Shown piece after piece: positions 53,376 through 64,000 of a stretch of 64,000 nt of DNA. The position numbers and the translations under genes were made by a program. The stretch's first letter is position 1; every line of letters begins with the position of its first letter. The notes under the pieces are model-generated. The model worked only from the letters and a program-made list of their open reading frames with translations. It made no database searches and had not been told where the DNA came from. Source of the DNA: Variovorax sp. N23 (GTDB lineage: Bacteria; Pseudomonadota; Gammaproteobacteria; Burkholderiales; Burkholderiaceae_C). The stretch covers positions 124,001 to 188,000 of the forward strand of contig NZ_JAOOPY010000008.1 of NCBI RefSeq assembly GCF_025486315.1. The letters are read 5' to 3'.

Positions 53376-54122
53376 CTACCGTGCTTTCGTGATGGGCGTG
53401 CGCATGTCCAGGCCCGTCATCTCGAAACCCTTTTGAAAGTCGACCATGTGCTTGCGCGTCCACTCGGCGGCGGCATCCGCGTCGCGCCGTTGCAGTGCGG
53501 CGAGGATGGCGCGGTGCGCCGCTAGGTTGCGCGCCTTCGACTGCGGCAGGTGCAGGTGGATCTGCAGCAGCGTGGGGTTGTAGAGCAGGCTGATCGGCTC
53601 GCGCGCCAGCATCAGCGCACGGTTGTGGCTGGCGCGGCCGACCAGCGCGTGGAACTCCACGTCGAGCTCGACCAGGCGCGTGTTGTGCTCGACCGAATCG
53701 GCGTCGTGCGACTGCAGCGCCGCGGTGAGCTCGGTGTTGTGCGCCAGCTCTTCGAGGTCCGCCACCTCGGCATGCGTCGCGGCGAGGCGCGCCGCCAAGG
53801 GCTCCAGCGTGACGGCGACCTGCCACAGCTCCTGGAAGGTGGTCTGCTGCAGCAGGAGCAATCGTGCGGCGCGGGGCGCCAGGTCGTACAGCCCCGGCAG
53901 TGTGACGAAGAGCCGGCGCCCCGCGCGGCGCTGGACGAGGCCTTCCTGCTCGACCTGCCGGATGGCTTCGCGCACCGTCGAGCGGTGCACGCCGAAGCGC
54001 TCCGCCAGGCTCTGCTCGGTCGGCAGCGGCATGCCGGGCTTGAGCTTGCCGCTGAGGATGCTGCGCTCGATCTCCGACGACACGGCCTTGTAGGCCGGCT
54101 CCAGGCGAAGCCGGCTGAACAT
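53376..54122 (-). CDS. GntR-family regulator (FadR/FCD type)
   Basis: A protein of 248 residues from ATG 54122 (M-F-S-R-L-R). Winged helix at residues 10-75 with G-V-H-R-S-T-V-R-E-A-I as recognition region, then an FCD helical domain with V-E-H-N-T and E-F-H-A-L-V carrying likely metal/effector residues. The first gene of the importer-ligase operon and very probably its local regulator. It is unrelated in detail to the GntR protein at 6167. Confidence 0.88.
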   Translation of the reverse strand: MFSRLRLEPAYKAVSSEIERSILSGKLKPGMPLPTEQSLAERFGVHRSTVREAIRQVEQEGLVQRRAGRRLFVTLPGLYDLAPRAARLLLLQQTTFQELWQVAVTLEPLAARLAATHAEVADLEELAHNTELTAALQSHDADSVEHNTRLVELDVEFHALVGRASHNRALMLAREPISLLYNPTLLQIHLHLPQSKARNLAAHRAILAALQRRDADAAAEWTRKHMVDFQKGFEMTGLDMRTPITKAR

Positions 54123-54468
54123 CGACACGTCGTCCGCAGGCGGTGCGCTGGCAAGCCGCACGGCGGGTGCCGCGGTACGTGCGGACGAAGGGTTGCCCGC
54201 TGTGCGGCGGGGTGCGCGAAGGCTGCCGGTCAATCGATGTCTCCTCGCGCTCGTCGAGGGGCGCGTTTCGTTTGTCGGACAATCGGATTTTGGGGAGCGG
54301 CCGGGGCTGCGGAGAGCGGGTTTTCCCGTTGGAGGACCCGATGCCCTCCGGCGACACACGGCTTGCTCGAGCCTTCTCCCCAATGGGCGAGGTCTACAAT
54401 CGCGCCCCTTACAACAGTGTCGCGGACGCGTCATTTCACGCGCCAGCGATCGCCGGAGCACGCTGCCA
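54123..54468. other. Divergent intergenic region between GntR and malic enzyme genes
   Basis: About 346 bp without a convincing gene; the reading frame upstream of the GntR ATG stays open but lacks conserved features. On the plus strand TACAAT (54395-54400) is a plausible -10 for the malic enzyme gene, without a strong -35 at 17 bp. GGAG (54455-54458) is a weak ribosome site. I see no clear palindrome that would mark the GntR operator. Confidence 0.5.
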
Positions 54469-56826
<2,358 letters not shown>

Positions 56827-56874
56827 GTGCATCGGCGACAGCGGTCGCTAACTTCACTGCCGAATAATTCCCCC

Positions 56875-56905
56875 AAGCGCCTGCTCAATAATTGAGCAGG
56901 CGCTT
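56875..56905 (+). terminator. Long hairpin after maeB
   Basis: AAGCGCCTGCTCAA (56875-56888) pairs perfectly with TTGAGCAGGCGCTT (56892-56905) across a three-base loop, 48 bp after the maeB stop. The downstream bases are only moderately T-rich (GCTATTTG), so it is a likely but not classical terminator. Confidence 0.75.
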
Positions 56906-57026
56906 GCTATTTGTGCATCCGTGGTGCACACTGGCGGGCTTGAATTTGCGGGTTAACCCCAAGGTTGATCCCTGATTCGGCCCCTCGCTCTTTTCCTGTG
57001 GTGCCCCTTCGGTCACCGTTTCATTC

Positions 57027-57443
57027 ATGGCCTCGATCTCGTTGTCTGTGTCCCGATTTGCCGTCGCCGGCATGCTGCTGGCGGCATTGGCGACCGGGGC
57101 CGACGCCCGGGATACCCGAGACATTGACCGGACGGCAGCGCGGCAGCCGACCCAGGAATCGATCGCACTGCGCGAATTGCCACCCCAAGGTCAGCGGACC
57201 TATCGGGCAATTTTCGCGGGCGGGCCGTTCCCTCATGAGAAGGACGGCACGGTGTTCGGCAACCGCGAGCGCCTGTTGCCTTCCGCGCGCCGCGGGCACT
57301 ACCGCGAATACACGGTCGATACGCCGGGCGCACGCAACCGGGGTGCCCGACGCATCGTGTGCGGCGGCGAGCGCCAGGCGGCGCCCGATGCGTGCTGGTA
57401 CACGGCAGACCACTATGCGAGTTTCAGGCGGATTTCGCCATGA
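57027..57443 (+). CDS. Secreted barnase-family ribonuclease
   Basis: A protein of 138 residues. Signal peptide about residues 1-27 (cleavage after G-A-D-A). The mature enzyme keeps the barnase landmarks: F-G-N-R-E-R-L-L-P (77-85), the general base Glu94 in H-Y-R-E-Y, substrate-binding Arg103 and Arg109, and the general acid His129 in A-D-H-Y-A-S-F. There is an additional Cys pair (112 and 123). It cleaves single-stranded RNA after export or on entering a competitor. Its stop codon overlaps the start of the inhibitor gene (ATGA). Confidence 0.9.
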   Translation: MASISLSVSRFAVAGMLLAALATGADARDTRDIDRTAARQPTQESIALRELPPQGQRTYRAIFAGGPFPHEKDGTVFGNRERLLPSARRGHYREYTVDTPGARNRGARRIVCGGERQAAPDACWYTADHYASFRRISP

Positions 57444-57925
57444 CCGATGAACTGGATGAGGGCGGCGCCCCAGCGCGCCCCCAAGAAATGATGACGACGA
57501 CAACCATGGAAAGACCAGCGGAGATGACCTTATCCCTTCGTGCCGTGCGACCCAACATCGTGCAGTCGATTCGCGCCTTCCGCGTGAACGACCTGCAGGA
57601 TGCCGCGAACGCGTCCGGGCAGCACTTCCTGTATGCGAACCTGGCCAACGCCCAGTCGAAGCAGGACGTGCTCGACCTCATCGCACAGCAGTTCACCTTC
57701 CCGGCCCACTTCGGGAAGAACTTCGACGCGCTGTACGACTGCATGACGGACCCTTTGCATAAATCGGGCCCGCAGCCAGGCTTCGTGGTGGTGCTGGAGC
57801 AGATTCCGGCCAATGCCAAGTTCGACAAGGAAGCCCGCGAACAGCTGCTCGACATCTTCCGCGACGCCTCCGACTACTGGGGCGACCGGAAGATCCCGTT
57901 CAGGTGCTTCTATTCTTTTCTGTAG
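57440..57925 (+). CDS. Barstar-family ribonuclease inhibitor
   Basis: A protein of 161 residues from ATG 57440, which overlaps the RNase stop. The barstar fold spans about residues 60-161, with F-G-K-N-F-D-A-L-Y-D-C-M-T-D (the barnase-contacting helix) and a final Y-W-G-D...F-Y-S-F-L. It would bind and neutralise any RNase left in the cytoplasm. The 45-residue N-terminal extension, with Met at 17, 18, 23 and 29, is longer than in typical barstars; internal starts at 57488 or later are possible. Toxin first, inhibitor second, with translational coupling. Confidence 0.88.
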   Translation: MTDELDEGGAPARPQEMMTTTTMERPAEMTLSLRAVRPNIVQSIRAFRVNDLQDAANASGQHFLYANLANAQSKQDVLDLIAQQFTFPAHFGKNFDALYDCMTDPLHKSGPQPGFVVVLEQIPANAKFDKEAREQLLDIFRDASDYWGDRKIPFRCFYSFL

Positions 57926-58122
57926 CCCGTTCTGCATCCACCAGCCAAGCAGAACGGGCGACCGAGGCTCCAGAGGGTAGCGCGCCGCCCGCCGGCATCG
58001 ACATCGCGCCCGTCGATCCCAACGCAGAGAAGATGCCGACCGACAAGTTGGTCGACGTGTCGCCGCTGGCGCTGCGCATGAGCAGCCCCTTCAACGCGGG
58101 ATACTGGCTCGCCGCAGCCTGA
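57904..58122 (+). CDS. Possible small protein after barstar
   Basis: A GTG-started frame of 72 codons overlaps the 3' end of barstar and ends 6 bp before a terminator. From about codon 25 the base use is typical of real genes here (P-A-G-I-D-I-A-P-V-D-P-N-A-E-K), and it ends M-S-S-P-F-N-A-G-Y-W-L-A-A-A. No family is recognised. It may be a genuine small protein, the remnant of a longer gene, or chance. Confidence 0.3.
   Translation: MLLFFSVARSASTSQAERATEAPEGSAPPAGIDIAPVDPNAEKMPTDKLVDVSPLALRMSSPFNAGYWLAAA
57925..57959. repeat. Inverted repeat directly after barstar
   Basis: GCCCGTTCTGC (57925-57935) and GCAGAACGGGC (57949-57959) are perfect 11-bp arms around a 13-base loop, starting at the last base of the barstar stop codon. 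There is no T-tract on either side. It may stabilise the 3' end of the toxin-inhibitor mRNA or act as a weak terminator. Confidence 0.6.
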
Positions 58123-58128
58123 TGAAGG

Positions 58129-58155
58129 AAGCCCGTCGACGACGGGCTTTCTTCT
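58129..58155. terminator. Bidirectional terminator between small ORF/barstar and ksgA
   Basis: AAGCCCGTC (58129-58137), loop GAC, GACGGGCTT (58141-58149), followed on the plus strand by T-C-T-T-C-T. It lies between convergent transcription units, 16 bp from the ksgA stop, so it can serve both strands. Confidence 0.8.
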
Positions 58156-58164
58156 GTGCGCCGC

Positions 58165-58959
58165 TCAAGACGCGGGCGAGGGTGAGGGCGGAACCGCCTG
58201 CGCCAGCGCCACGTACTCGGCCACCGGCACTTCCTCGGCACGGCGCTGCGCGTCGAAGGGCCCGCCGAAGCCGTGCTCGTCCAGCCACCGGCCCAGCGTA
58301 TGCCGCAGGATCTTGCGGCGCTGGCTGAAGGCGATCTGCACGATCTCGCCGAGCCGCGCCGCGTCGAGCACCGGCGGCTGCGCGAACGGCACCATGCGCA
58401 CCACGGCGCTGTCCACGCGCGGCGGCGGCTCGAAGCTCTCCGGCGGCACGAACAGAATATTCTCCATCGCATAGCGCCACTGCAGCATCACGCTCAGCCG
58501 GCTGTAGTCGGACGTGGCCGGCCGCGCCACCATGCGGTCGATCACTTCCTTCTGCAGCATGAAATGCTGGTCGGCGATCAGGTGCGCGTAGCCGAGCAGA
58601 TGGAAAAGAATCGGCGTGGAGATGTTGTAAGGCAGGTTGCCCACCACGCGCAGCGGCTTCGGCGGATCGCCGGCGAGCCGGGCTGCCAGCGCGGCGAAAT
58701 CGACCTTGAGCACATCGGACTCGATCACGTCGAGCTGGCCGTGCTCCCGCAGCCGCCTGGCCAGGTCGCGGTCGAGCTCGATCACCGTGAGCCGGCCCAG
58801 CCGCTCGACCAGCGGCTGCGTGAGCGCCGCCAGGCCAGGGCCGATCTCGACCATGGCATCGCCCGGCTGCGGCGCGATGCCCTGCACGATCGCGTCGATG
58901 ATCCCGCCGTCCGACAGGAAGTGCTGGCCGAAGCGCTTGCGCGCAATGTGCTGGGCCAT
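58165..58959 (-). CDS. ksgA: 16S rRNA dimethyladenosine transferase
   Basis: A protein of 264 residues. It has the start F-G-Q-H-F-L, SAM-binding [10 protein letters not shown] (about residues 38-47), the catalytic N-L-P-Y-N-I-S (about 108-114) and C-terminal F-S-Q-R-R-K-I-L-R. It dimethylates two adjacent adenines in the 3' hairpin of 16S rRNA during late ribosome assembly. It follows surA directly; the pdxA gene found between them in many gammaproteobacteria is absent. Confidence 0.96.
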   Translation of the reverse strand: MAQHIARKRFGQHFLSDGGIIDAIVQGIAPQPGDAMVEIGPGLAALTQPLVERLGRLTVIELDRDLARRLREHGQLDVIESDVLKVDFAALAARLAGDPPKPLRVVGNLPYNISTPILFHLLGYAHLIADQHFMLQKEVIDRMVARPATSDYSRLSVMLQWRYAMENILFVPPESFEPPPRVDSAVVRMVPFAQPPVLDAARLGEIVQIAFSQRRKILRHTLGRWLDEHGFGGPFDAQRRAEEVPVAEYVALAQAVPPSPSPAS

Positions 58960-58976
58960 CAGGCCGGGTGCTTCAT

Positions 58977-60392
58977 TTATTGGGGCGGCTCGCGCAGCTC
59001 GACGTAGGCACGCCCGCGGGTTTCCTGCACCCAGGTCTCGAAGGCCTCGTCCATCTTCTTGTCCTTCAATACCGCGCGCGCGGCTTCGCGCTGCTCGGTC
59101 TGGCTCAGCTTGGCCTCACGCCGGCCCAGCACCTGGATCAGGTGAACGCCGAAGCGCGACACGATGGGGTCGCTGATCTGCCCGGGGGCGAGGCGGTCCA
59201 TCGCCTCCTCGAATTCGGGCACGAACTGGCCGGGGCGGCCCCAGCCGAGGTCGCCGCCCTCCTTGGCGCTGCCGTCCTCCGAGTTGTCGCGCGCCAGACC
59301 GGCGAAGTCGGCGGTGCCGGCCTGAATGCGCCGCTTGAACTCAGCGAGCTGCGCGATGGCCTGGGCGGTGCTGCGCTGCTGGTCGTTGCGCAGCAGGATG
59401 TGGCGCACCTGCGTCTGCGTGACGACACCTTCCGCCGCACCGGCGCGGCCCTTGGCCAGCACCTTGATCACATGGAAACCGGCGCCCGAACGCACCGGGC
59501 CGACGATGCCATTGACCGGCGTGGTCTGGGTGGCCTCGACGAACAGGGGCGGATAGCGGTCGGCCGACCGCAGGCCGAGCACGCCGCCGCTGGCCCGGTC
59601 GGGCGAATCGGAATTCTCGCGCGCCAGCTTGGCGAAATCCTCGCCGCCGATGGCGCGCTGGGCCAGGCCCTGCGCCTTCTGCTGCAGCGCCTTGACCTGC
59701 GCTTCGCTGGCATCCTCCGGCACGGCCACCAGCACGTGCGCAAGGTTGAGTTCGGGCGACAGCGCCGCGTTGCCGCTGCGCTGCTCCTGCAGGAACTGCT
59801 CGACCTCGGTGTCGCTGACCTTGACGCGGGAATTGACCTCGCGCTCCCGCACCCGGGTCAGCGTGAGCTGATCGCGCAGGTCGGCACGGAACTCCTGCTT
59901 GCTCACGCCGTCGGCCGCGATGCGGCGGTAGAGCTCGTCGAGGCTCACCTGGTTCTGCCGCGCCACCATCTGCTCGGCCTGGTCGACGGCGAGGTCGTCG
60001 ACCTTGATGCCGGCTTCCTTGGCCACTTGCAGCTGCGCGCGTTCGGAGATGAGCCGCTCGAGCACGAGGCGGTTCAGTTCAGGGCGCGGCAGGCGCTGCG
60101 CCTCGGGGTTCTGCTGAAGGATGCGCGTTGCACGCTTCTGCACCTCGGTATTGGTGATCGGTTCGGAATTGACCAGGGCCACGATGTACTCGGCCGACCG
60201 CTGCCCGGTGACTGGCGCCGCCGGCACTGCGGCACCCGGTGCGGTCGCGTTCACACGCGGCCCGCCGCGCATGATGTCGGTGATGCCGGTGCCGCCGCTC
60301 GGGCGCAGGCCGAGGCCTTGTGCCTGCGCGGCCGATGCGAGCATCAGTGCGCCCAGGCAGGCTCCGATGGCGGTGGAACGGAGGAGTTTCAT
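58977..60392 (-). CDS. surA: Periplasmic chaperone/peptidyl-prolyl isomerase SurA
   Basis: A protein of 471 residues. Signal peptide to about residue 24 (A-S-A-A-Q-A), a SurA N-terminal helical domain, two parvulin domains (G-G-V-L-G-L-R-S near 275 and [10 protein letters not shown] near 385) and a short C-terminal helix. An Ala/Pro-rich insert follows the signal peptide. It escorts outer-membrane proteins, notably LptD, whose gene lies 13 bp upstream. Confidence 0.95.
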   Translation of the reverse strand: MKLLRSTAIGACLGALMLASAAQAQGLGLRPSGGTGITDIMRGGPRVNATAPGAAVPAAPVTGQRSAEYIVALVNSEPITNTEVQKRATRILQQNPEAQRLPRPELNRLVLERLISERAQLQVAKEAGIKVDDLAVDQAEQMVARQNQVSLDELYRRIAADGVSKQEFRADLRDQLTLTRVREREVNSRVKVSDTEVEQFLQEQRSGNAALSPELNLAHVLVAVPEDASEAQVKALQQKAQGLAQRAIGGEDFAKLARENSDSPDRASGGVLGLRSADRYPPLFVEATQTTPVNGIVGPVRSGAGFHVIKVLAKGRAGAAEGVVTQTQVRHILLRNDQQRSTAQAIAQLAEFKRRIQAGTADFAGLARDNSEDGSAKEGGDLGWGRPGQFVPEFEEAMDRLAPGQISDPIVSRFGVHLIQVLGRREAKLSQTEQREAARAVLKDKKMDEAFETWVQETRGRAYVELREPPQ

Positions 60393-60405
60393 GGGTTGGG
60401 TTGGC

Positions 60406-62796
60406 TCAGTCGTAATTGGTGAAGCGGCTCGGTGTCTCGCCGGGCTGGCGCAGCGGCTGGTAGCGCTGAATGTTCTGCGACAGCGTCTTCAGGGGGCTCG
60501 CGCCGACGGCCGCGAAGCCGACGAACTCGATCTGGAACATGATCCGGGTGGCTGCTGTGACCTGTCCGGTGGACAAACGTTCCAGCACCACGCGCCCGAT
60601 CCAGCAGCAACCATCGTATTCGACGCCGATCACGCCGTCGGTGAGCTTGCTGTCCTTCAGGCTGTAGTTCATGCGGCCCACGGCGTACCAGCGGCCGCCG
60701 CCTTCGCCCCGGCCCGGGCCGAGGTTCTTGCCCTTGTCGCCCCACAGGTCGTTGAGCGGCCACTGCCAGCCGATGTCGATCGACTTGCTGCCATCGTTGG
60801 CCAAGGTGGTGCTGTCGGCCTGGTAGCGGTACGCGGCATTGATGGTGCGGTACGGCCCCGGGTTGTAACGGGCGGTGACGGTGCTGCGCTCGGACCGCCG
60901 GGAGTCGGGGTTGTACTGGACGGTGGTGTCGGCGGTCCACTTCGAGGTCCAGTTGATCTGGGCGCCCACCAGGATGTCGCTGAGCCGGTCGGTGACCGGC
61001 GAGACGCCCGGCAGCGTGACGCGCTGGTCGCTGAAGCGGAAGCGCTGGGCCACGCCGAAGCGGGCCGCCTCGGCACCGGTGTCGGGGTCGATCAGGCGGG
61101 TGCTGACGCCGGCCGTCAGCATGTTGCTGTCGGAGATGCGGTCGTTGCCGGAGAAGGCGTTCTCGGTGTAGATCGTCGCGAAGTTGAAGTCGTTGGCGGC
61201 GGTGTCGTACACCGGCAGCTGGCTCTGGTCGCGGTACGGTGTGCGCACGTAGAACAGGCGCGGCTCCAGCGTCTGCCGGAACGAGCGGCCGAACAGGCTG
61301 GTGTCGCGCTCGAACACCATCCCGCTGTCGATGCTGAAGGTCGGCACCGTGCGGCTCGCCGAGTTCGACCCGTTGGCCAGCGATCCGTCGAACTGGTAGG
61401 ACGTCGCGTGCAATTGCACCTTCGGGATGACGAAGGTGCCCGGCGTGATCCAGGGCCGGCTGACCTGCAGGATGCCGAAGGCGCGCTCGCCGTCGGGCTG
61501 GCGCTGCCCGTTGAGCATCGGCGCGAACAGCGAGTCGGCCTTGAAGCGGGTGTAGTCCAGCGAGGTGCTGACGTCGAAGCCGTGCCAGTCGTACTGGATG
61601 TTGTTCGCCGTGAGCTGCGGCATGCGGTCGTAGGGCGGCGTGATCGGCGAGAGCGAATACTGCAGCGTCTGGTAGGACAGCGCGCGCACCTGGCCGTACC
61701 AGTCGCCCTTGCTCCAGTTGAGCGCGGCCTCGCTGTCGAGCAGGCGGGAACTCAGGGTCGGCGTGCGGGAGAAGTCGCGCCAGTAGTCGTTGTCGCTCAC
61801 CCGGTTGATGCGCAGCGTGCCGGTGAGGCCATCGAGCCCGAAGGGCTTCGGATCGAAGGTCTGGTTGTGGGTGGTCCAGAGGCCCCAGCGATCACGCTTG
61901 CGCAGCTGGTCCGACGGCATGTAGTCGGCACGCAAGGTACCGCTGTAGGAGTTCTCCAGGTAGCGGAACTCGCTGCCCAGGTTGATGCCGCGCTTGGTCA
62001 TGAACGTCGGCGTCAGCGTCGCATCGCGGTTCGGTGCGATGTTCCAGTAGTAGGGCATCTGCAGCTCGATGCCGTTGACGCTGTCCACGCCGAAGACCGG
62101 TGGCAGCAAGCCGCTCTTGCGCTGGTTGTTCAGCGGGAAACTGATCGACGGCAGCGCGGGCGAGCTGATACCCATGAAGCTCAGGCGCGCGTCGGTCGCG
62201 ATGCCGACGCTCTCCTCGGTGTCGGTGGTCAAGGTGGCGGCGGTCAGCAGCCAGGCCGGCATCCAGCCCGGATAGTCTTCGCGCCGGCAGGTGGTGTAGG
62301 TCGCATGCCGCGCCACCGAGACGTTCGCGTCGACGAAGTCGATGCGGTCGGCGTTGCCGTTGCCCCCGGTTTCGAGGAACTGGTAGCGCACGTTGTTGAA
62401 GAAGCCCTCGAAGGTCTCGACCTTCAGCTGCAGCTCCGGTCCCTCGTAGACGTTGCCGCCCTGGTTCACCCGCACGTTGCCCTGCGCCTTGGCGAGGTCG
62501 TCGGGCTGGTAATACTCGAGGCGGTCGGCATGGATCACGGTGTCGCCGCGCCGCAGCGAGGCGTTGCCCTCGACCACGGTCTCCAGATCGGGCCGGCCCG
62601 AGATGCGGTCGCCGTCGACGAAGCTGGGGCGCAGGCCGCGCTCGGTGGTCGGGATCGTTTCGACCAGTTGCGGCGTGCGCCGCAGCTGCAGCGGCGCGTC
62701 GATCCAGGCAGCGTCCTGTGCGAACGCGCCCTGGGCCTGCCACAGTGCCAGCGTCAGGATGGCGAGCGGCAGGGGCGGGCGCACCGGCCGGCTCAT
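60406..62796 (-). CDS. lptD: LPS-assembly protein LptD
   Basis: A protein of 796 residues. Signal peptide to about residue 26 (G-A-F-A-Q), an OstA-type beta-jellyroll (about 65-165, G-N-A-S-L-R-R-G-D-T-V-I-H-A-D) and a large C-terminal beta-barrel. Visible cysteines are one at 170 and the adjacent pair at 730-731; the extra N-terminal Cys of the E. coli protein is missing, so only one interdomain disulphide seems possible. It inserts LPS into the outer membrane with LptE. First gene of lptD-surA-ksgA, divergent from amgK. Confidence 0.95.
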   Translation of the reverse strand: MSRPVRPPLPLAILTLALWQAQGAFAQDAAWIDAPLQLRRTPQLVETIPTTERGLRPSFVDGDRISGRPDLETVVEGNASLRRGDTVIHADRLEYYQPDDLAKAQGNVRVNQGGNVYEGPELQLKVETFEGFFNNVRYQFLETGGNGNADRIDFVDANVSVARHATYTTCRREDYPGWMPAWLLTAATLTTDTEESVGIATDARLSFMGISSPALPSISFPLNNQRKSGLLPPVFGVDSVNGIELQMPYYWNIAPNRDATLTPTFMTKRGINLGSEFRYLENSYSGTLRADYMPSDQLRKRDRWGLWTTHNQTFDPKPFGLDGLTGTLRINRVSDNDYWRDFSRTPTLSSRLLDSEAALNWSKGDWYGQVRALSYQTLQYSLSPITPPYDRMPQLTANNIQYDWHGFDVSTSLDYTRFKADSLFAPMLNGQRQPDGERAFGILQVSRPWITPGTFVIPKVQLHATSYQFDGSLANGSNSASRTVPTFSIDSGMVFERDTSLFGRSFRQTLEPRLFYVRTPYRDQSQLPVYDTAANDFNFATIYTENAFSGNDRISDSNMLTAGVSTRLIDPDTGAEAARFGVAQRFRFSDQRVTLPGVSPVTDRLSDILVGAQINWTSKWTADTTVQYNPDSRRSERSTVTARYNPGPYRTINAAYRYQADSTTLANDGSKSIDIGWQWPLNDLWGDKGKNLGPGRGEGGGRWYAVGRMNYSLKDSKLTDGVIGVEYDGCCWIGRVVLERLSTGQVTAATRIMFQIEFVGFAAVGASPLKTLSQNIQRYQPLRQPGETPSRFTNYD

Positions 62797-62992
62797 TCGC
62801 CGCTCCGCCCGGCCGCGCCCGCTGCCCGGGTCGCCCGCATCGCATCAGGCAGCAGGGGCACGGCGGGCCAGGCACCAGGGCTTTTCAATTCGAACATGGG
62901 CAGGAGCGTCACGGATCGTCGAGGGGAAAGGGGGCTGCGAACCGGGATGTTCGCAGAAGGCCGGGGAAGGCGATTTGTAGAATCGATTATCC

Positions 62993-64000
62993 ATGACCGC
63001 ATCCCCGCACCCGGCCGCCGGCGCCACCCCTTCCATCGCCTGGAGCGACCCGGCCCGCGCAGAGGCCTTCGGGCGCTGGCTCGCGCGCATCGGGCCGGCC
63101 CACCGCCTGTTGCCGGAAACGGTGCGCCTCGCGTCGGCCGACGCCAGCTTCCGACGCTATTTCCGCATCGACACCACGGACGACGCACGCACCCGCATCG
63201 TGATGGACGCCCCGCCCGACAAGGAGGACAGCGCGCCCTTCGTCGATGTCGCCCGGCGCATGAAAGACGCCGGCGTGAAGGCGCCGCAGGTGCTCGACTG
63301 GGACGTGGCCGACGGCTTCCTGCTGCTCGACGACCTGGGCAGCCGCACCATGCTCGATATGATCGACCCGTCGAACGCCGACGCGAACCGCCCGCTGTAC
63401 GGCCAGGCCATCGACGCGCTGATCGCCTGGCAGCTGGCGTCCAAGCCCGACGTGCTGCCGCCCTACGACCGCGCGCTGCTCGAACGCGAGCTGGCGCTGT
63501 TCCCGCAGTGGTACATCGCGCAGCACCGCGGCGTCGCGGTCGAGGGCCAGCTCAAGGAGCGGCTCGACCGCGCCTTCCAGGCCATCGTCGCGCACAACCT
63601 CGCTGCGCCCAGAGTCTACGTGCACCGCGACTTCATGCCGCGCAACCTGATGGTGGCCGACGACGGCGGGCCGCTGGGCGTGCTCGACTTCCAGGACGCG
63701 GTCTACGGCCCCATCACCTACGACATCGCCAGCCTGATGCGCGACGCCTTCCTGAGCTGGGACGAAGAATTCGTGCTGGACATCACCGTGCGTTACTGGC
63801 AGCGGGCGCGCAAGGCCGGGCTGCCGGTGCACGAGGACTTCGGCGAGTTCTACCGCGCCGTCGAATGGATGGGCCTGCAGCGCCACCTGAAGGTCGCGGG
63901 CATCTTCGCGCGGCTGACCCTGCGCGACGGCAAGCCGAAATACCTGGCCGACACGCCGCGCTTCATCGCCTACATCCGCACCACGGCCAGCCGCTACACC
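62993..64000 (+). CDS. amgK: Anomeric MurNAc/GlcNAc kinase AmgK (3' end outside the window)
   Basis: The open frame begins at ATG 62993 and runs off the window after 336 codons, close to full length for AmgK. It is an APH-type kinase: S-A-D-A-S-F-R-R-Y-F-R at the N-terminus, catalytic V-H-R-D-F-M-P-R-N-L-M and metal site V-L-D-F-Q-D-A-V-Y-G-P. AmgK phosphorylates the anomeric carbon of cell-wall amino sugars. The position next to lptD is the conserved one. TAGAAT (62978-62983) just upstream is a possible -10. A MurU-like gene is at 34446; whether another follows this gene cannot be seen. Confidence 0.88.
   Translation, partial: MTASPHPAAGATPSIAWSDPARAEAFGRWLARIGPAHRLLPETVRLASADASFRRYFRIDTTDDARTRIVMDAPPDKEDSAPFVDVARRMKDAGVKAPQVLDWDVADGFLLLDDLGSRTMLDMIDPSNADANRPLYGQAIDALIAWQLASKPDVLPPYDRALLERELALFPQWYIAQHRGVAVEGQLKERLDRAFQAIVAHNLAAPRVYVHRDFMPRNLMVADDGGPLGVLDFQDAVYGPITYDIASLMRDAFLSWDEEFVLDITVRYWQRARKAGLPVHEDFGEFYRAVEWMGLQRHLKVAGIFARLTLRDGKPKYLADTPRFIAYIRTTASRYT

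Noticed and set aside
56950-56959. GGGTTAACCC palindrome upstream of the barnase gene as an operator
   Set aside because: Perfect but only 10 bp, with no adjacent promoter hexamers or matching regulator; too weak to report as a feature.

Overview
The window is about 64 kb of high-GC, gene-dense chromosomal DNA from a betaproteobacterium, most likely Comamonadaceae and plausibly Variovorax. The evidence is codon use with G/C at nearly every third position, tight operons with many ATGA start/stop overlaps, a GC-rich two-hairpin intergenic repeat of a kind I associate with that family, and the lptD-surA-ksgA block. I see no rRNA, tRNA, CRISPR array, prophage or insertion sequence.

1-1372: a small cupin gene and a MerR-type regulator fused to a P-loop domain. 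The regulator has its own MerR-style promoter, with a 19-bp spacer holding a 15-bp palindrome.

1374-17375 (minus strand): one continuous run of 14 genes. In transcription order: class II aldolase, peptide-type ABC importer (binding protein, two permeases, double ATPase), 2-hydroxyacid reductase, polyamine-type class III aminotransferase, acetylpolyamine amidohydrolase-like deacetylase, EamA exporter, GntR regulator, second deacetylase, APH-type small-molecule kinase, phospho-lyase-type class III aminotransferase and amidase. It reads as uptake, deacetylation, phosphorylation/elimination and transamination of an acylated amine. I know no described pathway with exactly this set, and it is the best candidate here for an undescribed system.

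17694-23638 (plus): a complete RND efflux operon. 23645-29691: housekeeping and accessory genes (3-methyladenine glycosylase, DUF3297, DUF2272, pirin, MFS, TetR with a divergent VOC gene and two operator-like palindromes, ABM monooxygenase). 29704-33861 (minus): dihaem cytochrome c, gap and tkt. 33998-35183 (plus): SAM decarboxylase and a MurU-like nucleotidyltransferase joined by a 21-codon ORF. 35206-38770: an unrecognised secreted Gly-rich protein divergent from aminopeptidase P.

38823-46741 (minus): an eight-gene operon of SPFH/SHOCT protein, double zinc-ribbon DUF4178 protein, DUF350 membrane protein, membrane-embedded aminopropyltransferase, Tat/lipoprotein flavoenzyme, saccharopine-dehydrogenase-like protein, DoxX-like and DUF2269 proteins. 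It looks like a membrane-stress/polyamine module. 46811-54122 (minus): GntR regulator, branched-chain-type ABC importer and acyl-CoA ligase, in an uptake-and-activation operon.

54469-64000: malic enzyme, a secreted barnase-type RNase translationally coupled to barstar, then ksgA, surA and lptD (minus) with amgK diverging at the right edge, cut by the window end.

Polyamine or amine chemistry recurs in three separate places: deacetylases plus aminotransferase, SAM decarboxylase, and aminopropyltransferase.
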